From Chrysomallon squamiferum (taxonomy: Eukaryota > Mollusca > Gastropoda > Neomphalida > Peltospiridae): a DNA stretch of 64,000 bases. Shown in pieces: positions 49,440 to 59,589 of this stretch; position 1 is the first letter of the stretch; each line of letters starts with the position of its first letter. The stretch lies in assembly GCA_012295275.1 (NCBI GenBank), contig CM022671.1, forward strand, positions 16,354,956 to 16,418,955, written 5' to 3'. A program made the position numbers and the translations under genes. The notes beneath the pieces were generated by a model. That model was not told where the DNA came from. It saw only the letters and a program-made list of their open reading frames with translations, and searched no databases.

Positions 49440-49788
49440 AACAACGTGATTACACTGACAGCTAGAAAACTACTTACAGCGGACTAAAACCCGAAGAAGA
49501 AGATTTCTAGATTTCAACAACAATCCCTGACAGTGTTAGCGGCAGAGAGGTAAATTCCTGCTTTTAGCCTCTGGAGAGTGGCGCTTGCTTGATTGGACAG
49601 ACTTAGTGATGGAACTATTTCTTTCTTTATATTCCTGTGGCCATTCAGGGACTCATCAACTTGGCAAGTAGCTCTGTGTCTTAGTTAAAGATCTGATCAT
49701 TGATGAAGAAACTTTATATGTCAGTAGACGAGCCAAACATCTCTGTGTCAATGGTGATGTGAAATAGCTACCTGTGTTACTGTAACTG

Positions 49789-49790
<2 letters not shown>
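49440..49790. other. Higher-complexity island
   Basis: Unique, GC-richer block (TAGCCTCTGGAGAGTGGCGC, TTGCTTGATTGGACAGAC) with no reading frame, running into (GT)n. Candidate conserved or regulatory DNA. Confidence 0.27.

Positions 49791-49849
<59 letters not shown>
49791..49849. repeat. (GT)n microsatellite with one TTAT break
   Basis: TG units interrupted once near 49819. Confidence 0.98.
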
Positions 49850-49852
<3 letters not shown>

Positions 49853-50171
49853 TTAGGCTTCTTAATCTATCAGAGGTATATTTATATATATTTAGAAAAA
49901 AATCTATAAGTTTTAAAAGGTAAATTTTGTATTAATACATACACACACATACATATATATTATTGTAAGCTTATTATAGTAATATATTTAAATATATTTC
50001 ATTATATTTCCTAACCATAGAATGACACTCAGTAATAGATAATTATTTTGTATTGAGCAGTCATAAAACAAAAAACAACTGAGAAATTCGTTTGACTGTC
50101 TGTAAACTATCAGTGAAAAAATTTAAATATTTAAATTAATTTGTTTACAAAACTTATTGTGTATGTATGCA

Positions 50172-50214
<43 letters not shown>

Positions 50215-50748
50215 ATGTATGTATGTATGGATGTTTTCATTGGATGTATTAAAATCTCATGATTAATTGCTTTATCTAAACAGTACATCATAATGTACAC
50301 ATTTTAATTAGCTTCACCTCTAGTATGATAAAGCAGGTGACCCTAGTCTCCTGGTATCAGTGACACAGAATGATTTAGAACTGGAAGGTACAAAGATCAA
50401 ATCTGCAAAGTGGAACGAGAGAGTAAAATTAGATGCACGTGGTAAAAATACATGCGATGGTTTCATTAGACATTTTAATAGATGAGTTTTAAATTGCTGG
50501 CACCTGTTAGTTAGGAAACATTAAAAAGTGGTTAATATTACATTTGAGAAAAAAAAATTAGAAACTTTAATGAATGTTTATCCAAAGACAAGCAAAAAAA
50601 TTGGTGGCTGCTGTTTATTTATCTCATCCATCACATCATCTGCTTTTTTAATTACTGTTGTTGTTACAGTTCCTGGGTTGTTGCCTTACACTTTTTAAAA
50701 TTTTCAGATTTAATCACATTATTATTATTATTTTATGTTAGACACTTC

Positions 50749-50802
<54 letters not shown>

Positions 50803-51067
50803 TTAGGTACTTAAAATTATGTTTTCTACATATTAATTAATATATTTATTTATTTCTTAATGCAGTTTTGCTCTGATGTTTTCTATATATGAATTAAGAT
50901 TATTTCTTCTTTTGAAATGATAAGTTCAGTTGTTTTAATTCCACATAGAGATGTACAGAATTTCATTTACTGTATGTCTTTATGTGTTTTATTTATTTAG
51001 ATTTTAAAAGCAAAATGTTTATGACACTATCGATATAGTCATAACTACCACCCTGCACTATTGGTTA

Positions 51068-51070
<3 letters not shown>
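49850..51070. other. AT-rich stretch with microsatellites
   Basis: (GT)n(TATG)n at 50170-50229 and (GT)25 at 50750-50799. A unique patch at 50325-50440 includes the short dispersed repeat at 50380. No gene. Confidence 0.75.
50380..50402 (+). repeat. Short dispersed repeat, copy 2 (possible SINE B-box remnant)
   Basis: ACTGGAAGGTACAAAGATCA matches the 10608 copy with one difference over its first 20 bases. A weaker CAGTG(G/A) word lies about 25 bp upstream in both. Confidence 0.35.
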
Positions 51071-51071
<1 letters not shown>

Positions 51072-51114
<43 letters not shown>

Positions 51115-51120
51115 GTATAT
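51072..51120. repeat. (CT)n(AT)n compound microsatellite
   Basis: About 14 CT units followed by about 8 AT units. Confidence 0.98.
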
Positions 51121-52970
51121 AAACTGAAGAAAAAAAAGCTAATATAAGATAAATGTTCCACAAAGACTGCATTAGGTTTATTCTTAGTTCATTTAGACCC
51201 CATTACTCGATTGCCAAAAACTCACCAGTGCTTTTTTTCCCCTGATTTATGTAGAAAAAATTATTTCATTACTTGATTATATAATATTTATTTTTAAACA
51301 CGTTAACAAACAAGACTGGTGTAACATTAAGAAGAGTTTCTGTAATCTGAAATATGCAAGACTTATCTGCACTGTCAAAACAGACCTCCTCTGAAATACA
51401 ACACAACCATCCTATCAATTATACATTTTTATACAAATTGTGGTAATCACAGTTATTTTCAAATTCCACTTATCAGTTTCCGTGTTACCATCTTACCATC
51501 TCTGTTAGTTGAAATAGTAGCAGTTTGCATGGGAAATTTAGATCTTTCGAATCTTTTATAAGAAAAATATGGCTAGTGTCACTGGTTACTGGTTCAAAAC
51601 GTTTAATAAATTACTTTGTTGTTGTTTATCACTTATATTTTCATACGTGTATCAAGAACATGAGCGTGAAAATTCTCTCCTTGGTCTGAATGTAAATTAG
51701 TGGATATGTTTGAGTGTGTGTGTGTGAGTGAGTGTGTGTGTATGTGTGTGATTATTGATTTTTCTCCATCTTGCTATTTGTGTAACTGATTCTGAACATG
51801 TAACCAATACCATGAGGCAATGGTCACTGCTGTCTATGGGTAGGTGCATACAGTCAATTAAAAAAAAGATTAGCTTACTAGAGATTTTCCTCTTTCTTTA
51901 CCTGCAATGTTCTTAAACATACACATTGAGCAACTCTGTTGAATGAATCATTACTGTAAGATTACTTCCTTCATCGCTAGGTGTGGTAGAGGGGTTTTTT
52001 TGTTTTTAACACTCCTCACAGAATGACATGGCATGCAGCTGTGATTTCAGATTTCATAAGACAGTGTCAGGATCAGGCAAATTAGATTGTTAATTTACGT
52101 CTGCGATGCTGTAAAAATCACCACTGCGTTAATGAAAGCAGAGCCACAGACCACACAGAACTGACTACAACAACTACTAGACTGAAAATACCAGAGGAAG
52201 TAAAAAAAAAAAAAATGATGCATGTATCTAATTTAATGCTAGTGAATTCAGTTATATAGTCATCAATGTGAATGCATACAACACCTGGCTTTGTGTTCAG
52301 ATGCTAAAGACAACATGTTTTTTTCACTGTGTAAGTTTTGTTTTCACCCAAAAGCAATAATATAGCCATTTCCTGTTTCTTGTGCTTGAATGGAGCATAA
52401 ATCAAACTTCTTCAAAGATTTATTGGTAGATAAAAAAAAGAAATCCGGGCTGTATTTACTGACTTTAATGTGCTGGAAATGTTTTTCAAAGTAACAGGCT
52501 CTTGCAGGCAGGCAGTCTTGTGTTCGGAGATCTGAATGAAAGCGTTGTGGCTCGTAGACAGTGAAAAAAACCCCACAAGAAACATGAAAAATTAAACATT
52601 TGGTTATATTGATGTGAATCTATTTCTCATGAAATTTTCAAGGATGATGAAAAAAGGCAACAGAAACATAATAACAATAAAAATAAAATCTTAAATGTAC
52701 ACTAAAATGGCCTCCCCAGCATAATGTTAAAAAAAAAAAATAATAAAAAATAAAAAATTTAAAAATAATAATAATAAATAAAACTGAAATAAATTTCAAA
52801 ATCAAAAAATATTAATAATAAATAAAAAAAAAACACAGAAATAAAATGAAAATAAATAAATAAATAAAACAACAACATTATAAAATCTTCAAAGTAGGCT
52901 ACAGTATTTATAAATTTCTTAAATGTCATTCTGTGTACAAATAACTTTAAGCAGCAGCAGTAATAGTAGT
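51121..52970. other. AT-rich stretch with small unique patches
   Basis: A degenerate GT run lies at 51711-51750. Moderate-complexity patches lie at 52010-52190 (AAATTAGATTGTTAATTTACG, with homeodomain-type words) and 52490-52570, and A/T-rich AAAT patches at 52728-52870. No reading frame. Confidence 0.6.
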
Positions 52971-53002
52971 AATCATCATCATCATCATCATCATCATTAT
53001 TA
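52971..53002. repeat. (CAT)n microsatellite
   Basis: About nine CAT triplets. Confidence 0.96.
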
Positions 53003-53590
53003 TGATTATTATTATCATCAGGATAATTATCAATTTAATTTAAAACTTAAATTTTCTAGAGGCCTCTTTGATCATACAAATTATTTTTAATATCATTTCA
53101 ATACCTCAACAATTAAAACTTTATCTTGGAATTTGGTTTTTAACTCAAAGACCTTTTTGAAATATTCACCAGCATAGAATCATTGTGAGTGCATTTCTGG
53201 AACTGGGTATGTGAACTAATGGATTTGTACTGTACAAGTCTTTGATGTGTGGGACAGGTAAATGAGAAAATATAAATTGAACAGGTGATAAGAACTGAAT
53301 TCATCATTTGTAAATTAGCTCTGCTGACTGATATGTTCTGGGAACTGTTCTGTTATTTCTGCTGCTACTGAAGATAATAATAATGATAATAACAACAACA
53401 ACAACAATAATAATAAATAATAATAATAATAAAAAGTGAAACAGCATATACAAAATAATTCGAAAGATGAACAGATATATCATTTCAATAAAAAATAATA
53501 CCACTGCTGTTAAAGATACAGCACCCAAAACAAAACTAATTTCATAATAACATATATCCCCAAACAAAAACAAAAAAAAAAAAAAAAAGT
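53003..53590. other. AT-rich noncoding stretch
   Basis: An (AAT)/(AAC) triplet field at 53374-53432 and an A run at 53572-53588. No gene. Confidence 0.75.
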
Positions 53591-53995
53591 TTTGGCCAGC
53601 AAAAAGTTAAATAGGTGAGAGCTTGCTGGCCTGGTCCCTATGGACGCGTGTACGTTAATGAAAAATAATTAGAAACCTGCGTAGAGAAACGAAACTTCAA
53701 TAAGCTTCTTTGCGATGAGAAAAGACACTGGGCGAGATAAGCACCGTTTTATTGTCTCTGTAGGCATTAAACTGGATGGGTATGTACACACTGAGACCCA
53801 TCAATGGCAAACGAAAGCGCACATGGCCCTCCCAATCAGAAACGTCAGAGAACCGTTTGAAGACGACTGAAAACTCTTCGCTTGCTAAAAGCTTTTTGAA
53901 CCTTCACGCTGGCTCCCGTCCAGCCAGCCACTGTGAGAGAAAGCATTTATAGTTTACTAATAAACTGCTCAAAACGAGCCGTTGTATACAGTGCG
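53591..53995. other. Higher-complexity island
   Basis: GC-richer unique block without a frame: ATGGACGCGTGTACG, GTTAATGAAAAATAATTAG, ACACTGGGCGAGATAAGC and CCATCAATGGCAAACG. Candidate regulatory element. Confidence 0.3.
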
Positions 53996-54297
53996 TTTAA
54001 ATATTGCGATAAGGGTTTCTAATGCGAAAAAATATTTAGTTTTTGAATGTTTGAGATACAAGCTGATTTAAAGCGATAATAACACGTATATAGTGGATGG
54101 AATTGCTGGGGTTTTTTTTGTTGTTTTTTTTTGTTTGAAGATTTAAATAAGTTGAAAGTTTAAAATTAACTCCAGGTGTAGAGATAGCAGATATCCAGTT
54201 TCTGATTTCTGTTTATCTGGGTTTTTTTTTTTGTTCTGTTTTATAACTTTTCAAGAGAAAATAAATAAAATAAAATTAATTTCATACACACTCAAGA

Positions 54298-54309
54298 GCG
54301 CGCGCGCGC
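54298..54309. repeat. (GC)6 tract, Z-DNA candidate
   Basis: Six alternating GC dinucleotides in an otherwise AT-rich context. Confidence 0.95.
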
Positions 54310-54377
54310 ATATTTACGAACACTTGTATACACAAACATATTTAATTCTTCTAAGAAATTTACGGGGTACGGAAAAA

Positions 54378-54480
54378 ATGGCACTGGAAAAAAAGATATG
54401 GCACCGGAATTAATGGCACTCGGAAAAAATAATGGCACCCGGAAGAAATGGCACTGTGCAGATTTGGAAAAAATGGCACC
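54378..54480 (+). repeat. ATGGCAC short-unit array
   Basis: ATGGCAC occurs six times (54378, 54398, 54413, 54432, 54448, 54473), spaced 15-25 bp and mostly followed by (T/C)GGAAAAAA. It leads directly into the dispersed repeat copy. Confidence 0.95.
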
Positions 54481-54665
54481 TTATTATTATTAATCTTTTT
54501 TTTTTTTTTTTTTTTTTTTATTATTTATAGTTGCTTTAAAAAAAACCTTAAAAGTACTTTTGCAAAGATAGTTTATTTATGCAATATTATTACATACATG
54601 TATATTAATATATAGCATCACTCAGCCAATTGTTTTGCTTAAAAATGACAGTATTTTATTATTAT
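54440..54665 (+). repeat. Dispersed GGCAC repeat, copy 2 (partner at 35184)
   Basis: Same ordered words as the 35.2 kb copy, expanded by a (T)n insertion at 54496-54519. Shared phrases include GATTTGG/AATTTGG before ATGGCACCTTATTATT, ATAGTTGCTTTAAAAAAAA, and AAAAGTACTTTTG. Confidence 0.87.
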
Positions 54666-54769
54666 TATTAAGAACAAGGAGAAAAAGAGGGAAAGAACAG
54701 CAAAATAATGTTTAAGAAGTTCTCAAAGAATAAACAATCCCACGTACTAAATGGATTTGTTCTCAACAG

Positions 54770-55029
54770 TCAAACAGCGCAGTGAAAATTTGATTGTTTT
54801 CTGATAAAAATCCCTATTACCAATTGGTCATCACCAAATCCTATTACACGAATGTCAAAATGTCTGCTATCTTTTAGATGAAATACACCTCGTAACTTTT
54901 TCTTTTTGTCTAGATTCTTCCCTTTATGAAAATTGCTATTGATTTCGTCTGATAGATCTGTAAACAAATATTTCACACACAGTTTATAAGTTGATTTTCT
55001 AATGTCAGTTCTCAATGATTTGTCCTCCT
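54770..55029 (-). CDS. Candidate 3'-terminal coding exon, unrecognised protein
   Basis: This is the best coding candidate in the window. On the minus strand a strong acceptor (CCCTCCCTTTTTTCTTTAATTTAG) ends at 55030. The exon begins with two bases of a split codon, then has 85 open codons and a TGA at 54772-54770. The residues are polar and globular-looking rather than repeat-derived: a KLCVKYLFTDLSDEINSN stretch, a GKNLDKKKKL stretch, then alternating hydrophobics (DIRVIGFGDDQLVIGIFI). The LFT...N..GK..LD..K order faintly recalls a BEN domain; I cannot confirm that. An AATAAA on the same strand lies about 110 bp past the stop, but inside the dispersed repeat. The frame is also open further upstream through (TA)n repeat, which is surely not coding. 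No partner exon was found. It may instead be a transposon-gene fragment or chance. Confidence 0.33.
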
Positions 55030-55198
55030 CTAAATTAAAGAAAAAAGGGAGGGAAAATGAGGAAATAAAAGCAGAACCCGACAAAAAATTAACACTACAA
55101 ATAAATTTTATCGTGGAATATTGAATTATAAAAATAACGTCTGTAAAAACGTGTACATTAAAAATATACTCTCTCTCTAACTCAAGTCCAGAGTTGTG

Positions 55199-55200
<2 letters not shown>

Positions 55201-55268
<68 letters not shown>

Positions 55269-55296
55269 TACACACGCGCACACAGTCACACACACA
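55201..55296. repeat. (TA)n(CA)n compound microsatellite
   Basis: About 24 TA units followed by interrupted CA units with a short CGCG. Confidence 0.98.
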
Positions 55297-55356
55297 TTAT
55301 GAAAATAAACCTTATTAATATACACTGAAGTTGCTAACATTCTTTTAATATGAATA

Positions 55357-55635
55357 CAGTTTGTGAATCCGTCATCTAAGGAGAAAGCCTGAGACTAGGA
55401 TCTAAAGCTAAACACAAACTCCATTTATACTTCATGTACTGCTTATATATATATGTGTGTGTTTATTAATATTTTTTTAATATAATATTTTTAATAATTT
55501 TATACACAAAATGAAGCAATCCGAAAACTGTAAGATATCACTATTTCTGCTGCTTGGAAAACGCTTAAGATTTTGGAACTTTTCGGGTTTCAGGAATTTC
55601 CGATTTCTGAATTTTGGTTAAGGAACGTCAGCCTG
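55357..55635 (+). mobile_element. pogo/Tigger-like MITE, copy 2
   Basis: A 279-bp element that begins after TA (55355-55356) with CAGTTTGTGAATCCGTCATC. It ends with ATTTTGGTTAAGGAACG then TCAGCCTG, whose reverse complement CAGGCTGACGTTCCTTAACC matches the left end of copy 1 imperfectly. The subterminal CCGATTTCTGAATTTTGG and TTTTCGGGTTTCAGG words repeat the TTCGGATTT theme of Tigger-type ends. The interior shares GGATCTAAAGCTAAAC and CCATTTATACTTCATGTA with copy 1 (opposite orientation). There is no coding capacity. The right-hand TA is degraded to AA. Confidence 0.72.
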
Positions 55636-56128
55636 AATATTAATGCAAAGTACAAGTGATTTACTTTTAGAATATAGGATCAGTGACGTGTTTAAAGAAG
55701 AAATTTAAGATAATAATCAAGTAATACCATCTGAATGAAGCGATCTATCCACAGCATACACACACACACTAACCCATACACCTTTATCTATGCCTATAAT
55801 CCAATTTTAAATTTTAAAAAGAACAAAAAGCAACAAAAACATCAACAGAAATTTTTTTTGTTTCATAAATATTGAATTTAATGACATATATCGGTAAGAA
55901 ATTATGTGGAAAATTCAATTCAATTATGAATCAAACAAGGATGCATTATCTTTCTACACAAAACTGTTTTACAATTTAACACATTAACAAATGCTTTCCA
56001 AAAGGCAGCACTCTACGGGACATTACTCTGTTGTGGAATGACTCCAAGCGTTCTCTCCCTTGTCAGAGATAACTCGACGAACACTTTTCACTTGTCCACT
56101 GAATACTTTAAAGTTTTTGATCCGTTAC
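55636..56128. other. AT-rich noncoding stretch
   Basis: Unique apart from short CA. The right part (55985-56128) has moderate GC and may already belong to the inverted-repeat element. Confidence 0.6.
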
Positions 56129-56330
56129 TGAAACAGTTTGTATACATAACTTGTTCCCTCGAGAAGAGCCAGTGTTAATTATGCTGGTTTTTAGTTATCT
56201 GGCCCAAGGAATCTTCTAGATTATATCCTGATTCTGTTATACATCATATTCGTAAATGAAATTTGTTTTTATTTTTACAAATGGGACCTCCATTTTCTCT
56301 GCATCATAACGAAGAAGTAATTTCTTGAGG
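56129..56330 (+). repeat. Long inverted repeat, left arm
   Basis: About 190 bp whose reverse complement recurs at 56640-56842. Matching landmarks, in order: GAAAC(A/C)GTTTG, ACATAAC(T/G)TGT, ATTA(T/C)GCTGGT, ATC or AT then GGCC(C/A)A(A)GG, TATACATC(A/G)TATTCGTAAAT, TTTTTA..TTTTACAAA, GGACCT(C/T)CATTT, and CTCTGCAT(C/T)A. I estimate roughly three-quarters identity. Confidence 0.87.
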
Positions 56331-56445
56331 GAAAGTAATATTAATAGTCGTCTGGCCTATGTAGACAGAAATATTACAAATTAAAAAATTAAATTCAAAA
56401 TTCATCAAGTGAGTTGTATATTATCATTAAAAAGAAAAGTTACTG

Positions 56446-56510
56446 GTTTATAAATTGGACCTTCACTTCCTCTACATTACAAGGAATTTTGTGTGTGTGT
56501 ATGTGTATAT
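56446..56510 (+). repeat. Extra partial copy inside the inverted repeat
   Basis: ATTGGACCTTCACTTCCTCT, then ACATTACAAGGAATTTTGTG, lies in the same orientation as the left arm. It is even closer to the right arm's core (reverse complement ATGGACCTTCATTTCCTCTG, CATTACAAGGAAT), followed in both by GTGTGT. Confidence 0.88.
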
Positions 56511-56639
56511 ATTTATGTATGTTTGTATATACATATACATATATTTATACATATATCTATAGATAGATAGGTAGATAAGATGGAATGAACAACATTCAAT
56601 GCTTACGATTTTTACACACGCACAAACACACACACACAA

Positions 56640-56842
56640 ACACACACACATTCCTTGTAATGCAGAGGAAATGAAGGTCCATTTTGTAAAATTAAAAACG
56701 AATTTAATTTACGAATACGATGTATAGAAGAACCGACATTTAAACTAAATGATGCCTTGGCCTAATTACCAAATACCAGCGTAATAAATAGTAGCAGGTC
56801 TTGAGTATACACGTTATGTTAGCAAACGGTTTCAATAATATA
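56640..56842 (-). repeat. Long inverted repeat, right arm
   Basis: Inverted partner of 56129-56330. It ends next to a (TA)n, and a 12-bp perfect hairpin (TAAAATAGTATA at 56865, TATACTATTTTA at 56907) follows. Confidence 0.87.
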
Positions 56843-57489
56843 TATATTTATATATATATATATTTAAAATAGTATACTTTGAATAGCTATTTTGTTAATA
56901 TATATATATACTATTTTAATCGGAAACTTATCCAAAGATAGTCTAGAAATAAACAAGACACAGTGCTTGTCTTTATTGATCTGTTAGAACTACAGTGATG
57001 TGAGATTTATCAGACAAATATTTAGTAAAGTTCGGCTGTACTCTGAGAATAAATAACTCGCATCCACGTTTGATTAAAACGTGCATTCTCTAGTTCTTAC
57101 GATAAACTGCAATCTCTCGACAATCAATATATACGCTTAATGCGTCAGACAAGAATTGTGTCCCTTCGTCTTAACGAGCGATAACGAATAACTGGAGACA
57201 AGTAAATGAACAATTTGTCAATATTTATTTATAGACGAATCATATACAAATTACCTGAAGCAGATTCACGTAAACACCCGAGATGCAACAGATGCTGAGT
57301 AAATACATGGTTGCCACATCTTGCTTCGTAAATAATAATTTTTGCGTAAATAATCATGATTGTTATTCACTTATGCAAAAAAAAAAAAAAAAATTACAAA
57401 AATAATTCTATGAATATTATATGGTTGTCAAGTTTTGTTGTTTGTTATTAATATATTTCACACTCAGTTTCAGCAAAACATCAAAAAAT
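56843..57489. other. AT-rich noncoding stretch
   Basis: (TA)n patches at 56838-56862 and 56896-56910; otherwise unique. A run at 57378-57393. No gene. Confidence 0.7.
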
Positions 57490-57750
57490 TGTTATTTATA
57501 GGAAGGGATTAGCAAGTAATCTTTTGAGACAAAAAACAACTGTGTCTGCCAGATTTCTTATCCAAGTGGTCCACCTGGTCACCTCTGGTCTCGGGCTGGG
57601 ACTGAGATTCCAGAAACACTTGTTCTGGGAGCGACCACGTTTTGTCAAGTGAAACAGCCTCTGACGATTCCTGCTGGTCTGTGAGTAGACAGTAGTACAG
57701 AGAGACACGGCTAGAGCAGAATGTTGTAACAAAACCTAATTGTTTTGTCA
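57490..57750. other. Higher-complexity GC-rich island
   Basis: Contains TTATCCAAGTGGTCCACC and TTTTGTCAAGTGAAAC (two NK2-like AAGTG words), GGGATTAGCAAGTAATC, and TCACGTGTG. The minus strand is open in two frames (57496-57732 and 57509-57769). TACTGTCTACTCACAG on that strand (ends about 57682) would be a good acceptor, but two overlapping frames and no recognisable product leave regulatory DNA as the likelier reading. Confidence 0.27.
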
Positions 57751-58600
57751 CGTGTGTTTGTATGTGCAATTATTTATCTCCGTATGTCTGTGTGTGTTTA
57801 TTGGTCCGGGCTTTTTTTTTAGTTCTTTTTTTTTGGTTGTTGTTTCTTTTTTATTTTGCTTGTTTGTTTTTGTGTGTACACACATATCGCACACAGTCAT
57901 ATGTACTAACGCACGCACACAAACACGCACGCACACAGATACTTACCCACAAAGACACAGATACATATAGACACAAACACAGAGACACAGGGATACAAAA
58001 AAAATAAAAAAATAAAACAAAAAATAGACAAAACTCACAAACACAGAAACACAAACTTACACACAAATATACAGCATTTAGAATATTATACATGCAAATA
58101 CTTAAATACATTTGTATGCAAGGATATCCGTATGCAAGTGTGCATATGTAGAGTATGTGTACATATGTCTGTGCTTGTATGTGCATAAGGTTTTCATCTA
58201 ATGCAACATGCATATGCGAACGAACGTATTCAAACATAGACGCGTACATACATGCACACAGACACACATGCAAACACAGATATTTGTACACGTATTTACA
58301 TACATGCATACGAATAACAGTTCTGTATATTCTGGTACGTTCGTACACTTAGATTTATATGTATATAAAAACACACAAACACACACACGCACTCAGAAAA
58401 AAGAAAAAAAAAACCCTGAACATTGTGCCAGTTGCAAACCACACTAAGTACATTCCAGTCTGAATACAAATTAAACAAAAAATTAAACAAATAAGCAAAC
58501 AAACAAAGTGTTGCGACAAAAACTAATCTGACGCACATGGAAGCACTACGATAACAGCACATTTTAAATGTTTTTTCTCAATTTACCAAAACCTTATTTA
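57751..58600. other. Degenerate CA/TACA-rich stretch
   Basis: Scattered ACACA, GCACGCAC and TACATAC words from 57885 to 58395, reading as Cys/Val or His/Thr-rich frames on both strands, including a 165-codon minus frame (57851-58348). All of these are eroded microsatellite. Confidence 0.85.
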
Positions 58601-59083
58601 CACAGTGTCCATCCTCTTCAAAGTACTCCCCTTATTTATCTTCTTCTTATCTGCACGCACGTACGCACAGGTACGCACCTCAGAATGAATAAAAACTATA
58701 ATCTATGATATGAATAATAAATCTTAACATTGTTATATTAATAATTAACAACAGTAGTTTTATACTATCGCCAATACCACTACCATCTCAGCTTTTACCA
58801 CTACTATTTACTATTACACCTCCACAAAATCTATCAACACTACTGTTACTGTTGCTGATATTACTGCTATAGCTACTACTACCACCACCATCACCACAAC
58901 TACCAACTTCTGTTTCTATCACCATCACTACTGCTTTTATAACAACAACTAACGTTTACTACACTATAACAATATAATAACATTATAACAACTATTACCA
59001 CCATTTTTACAAACAAATTTTTACTATTACAACAAATGTTACTATTGCTGCTACTATGAGAGAGAAAAACAAATTATTACTAT
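58601..59083. repeat. Degenerate ACT/ACC triplet field
   Basis: After a short unique stretch, ACTACT, ACCACC and ACTGCT triplets with many substitutions run from about 58790 to 59060. Confidence 0.85.
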
Positions 59084-59415
59084 TACGCCGTATGAGAACG
59101 ACTATTGCTACTATTGCTGCTACTGCTACTACTTCTGCTACTATATGAGAAAAACCACAACTACTGCTACAGTTGTATCAGAACGACTATTGCTACTATT
59201 GCTGCTACTGCTACTACTTCTGCTACTATATGAGAAAAACCACTTTGTATCAGAACGACTATTGCTACTACTGCTACTACTGCTGCTACTGTTACTATAT
59301 GAGAAGAAACAAGTTATTACTTTTACGCTGTATGAGAACGAATATTACTACTACTTCTACTACTACTACTATAAGAGAACAACAACAACTACTGCTACTA
59401 CTATATGAGATGCAT
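59084..59415 (+). repeat. Higher-order triplet array, 72-85-bp units
   Basis: GAACGACTATTGCTACTA recurs at 59096, 59181 and 59253, with a degraded GAACGAATATTACTACTA at 59336. Each unit is a run of ACT/GCT triplets closed by a CTATATGAGAA(A/G)AA(A)C spacer. The nesting (triplets inside a longer repeated unit) shows segmental amplification on top of slippage. Confidence 0.93.
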
Positions 59416-59509
59416 TATTACTATTTCTAATACAAGTACAACTACATGACATTAATCATTACTACTATTCCTATATGAGAATGACTATTATTACTACTAC
59501 TACTACAAA

Positions 59510-59511
<2 letters not shown>

Positions 59512-59546
<35 letters not shown>
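59512..59546. repeat. (T)35 tract
   Basis: Uninterrupted T run. Confidence 0.98.
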
Positions 59547-59553
<7 letters not shown>

Positions 59554-59589
59554 AGAAAAAGGAAAAGAAAAAAAAGAGAAGAAAACACA

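Noticed and set aside
57496-57732. A TKR..NKCFW stretch on the minus strand, suggesting a dibasic-processed neuropeptide
   Set aside because: Only one cysteine, no signal peptide, a second frame equally open over the same bases, and no match to any neuropeptide family I know.
57851-58348. 165-codon Cys/Tyr-rich frame
   Set aside because: Eroded CA/TACA microsatellite. Overlapping frames on the other strand are equally open.
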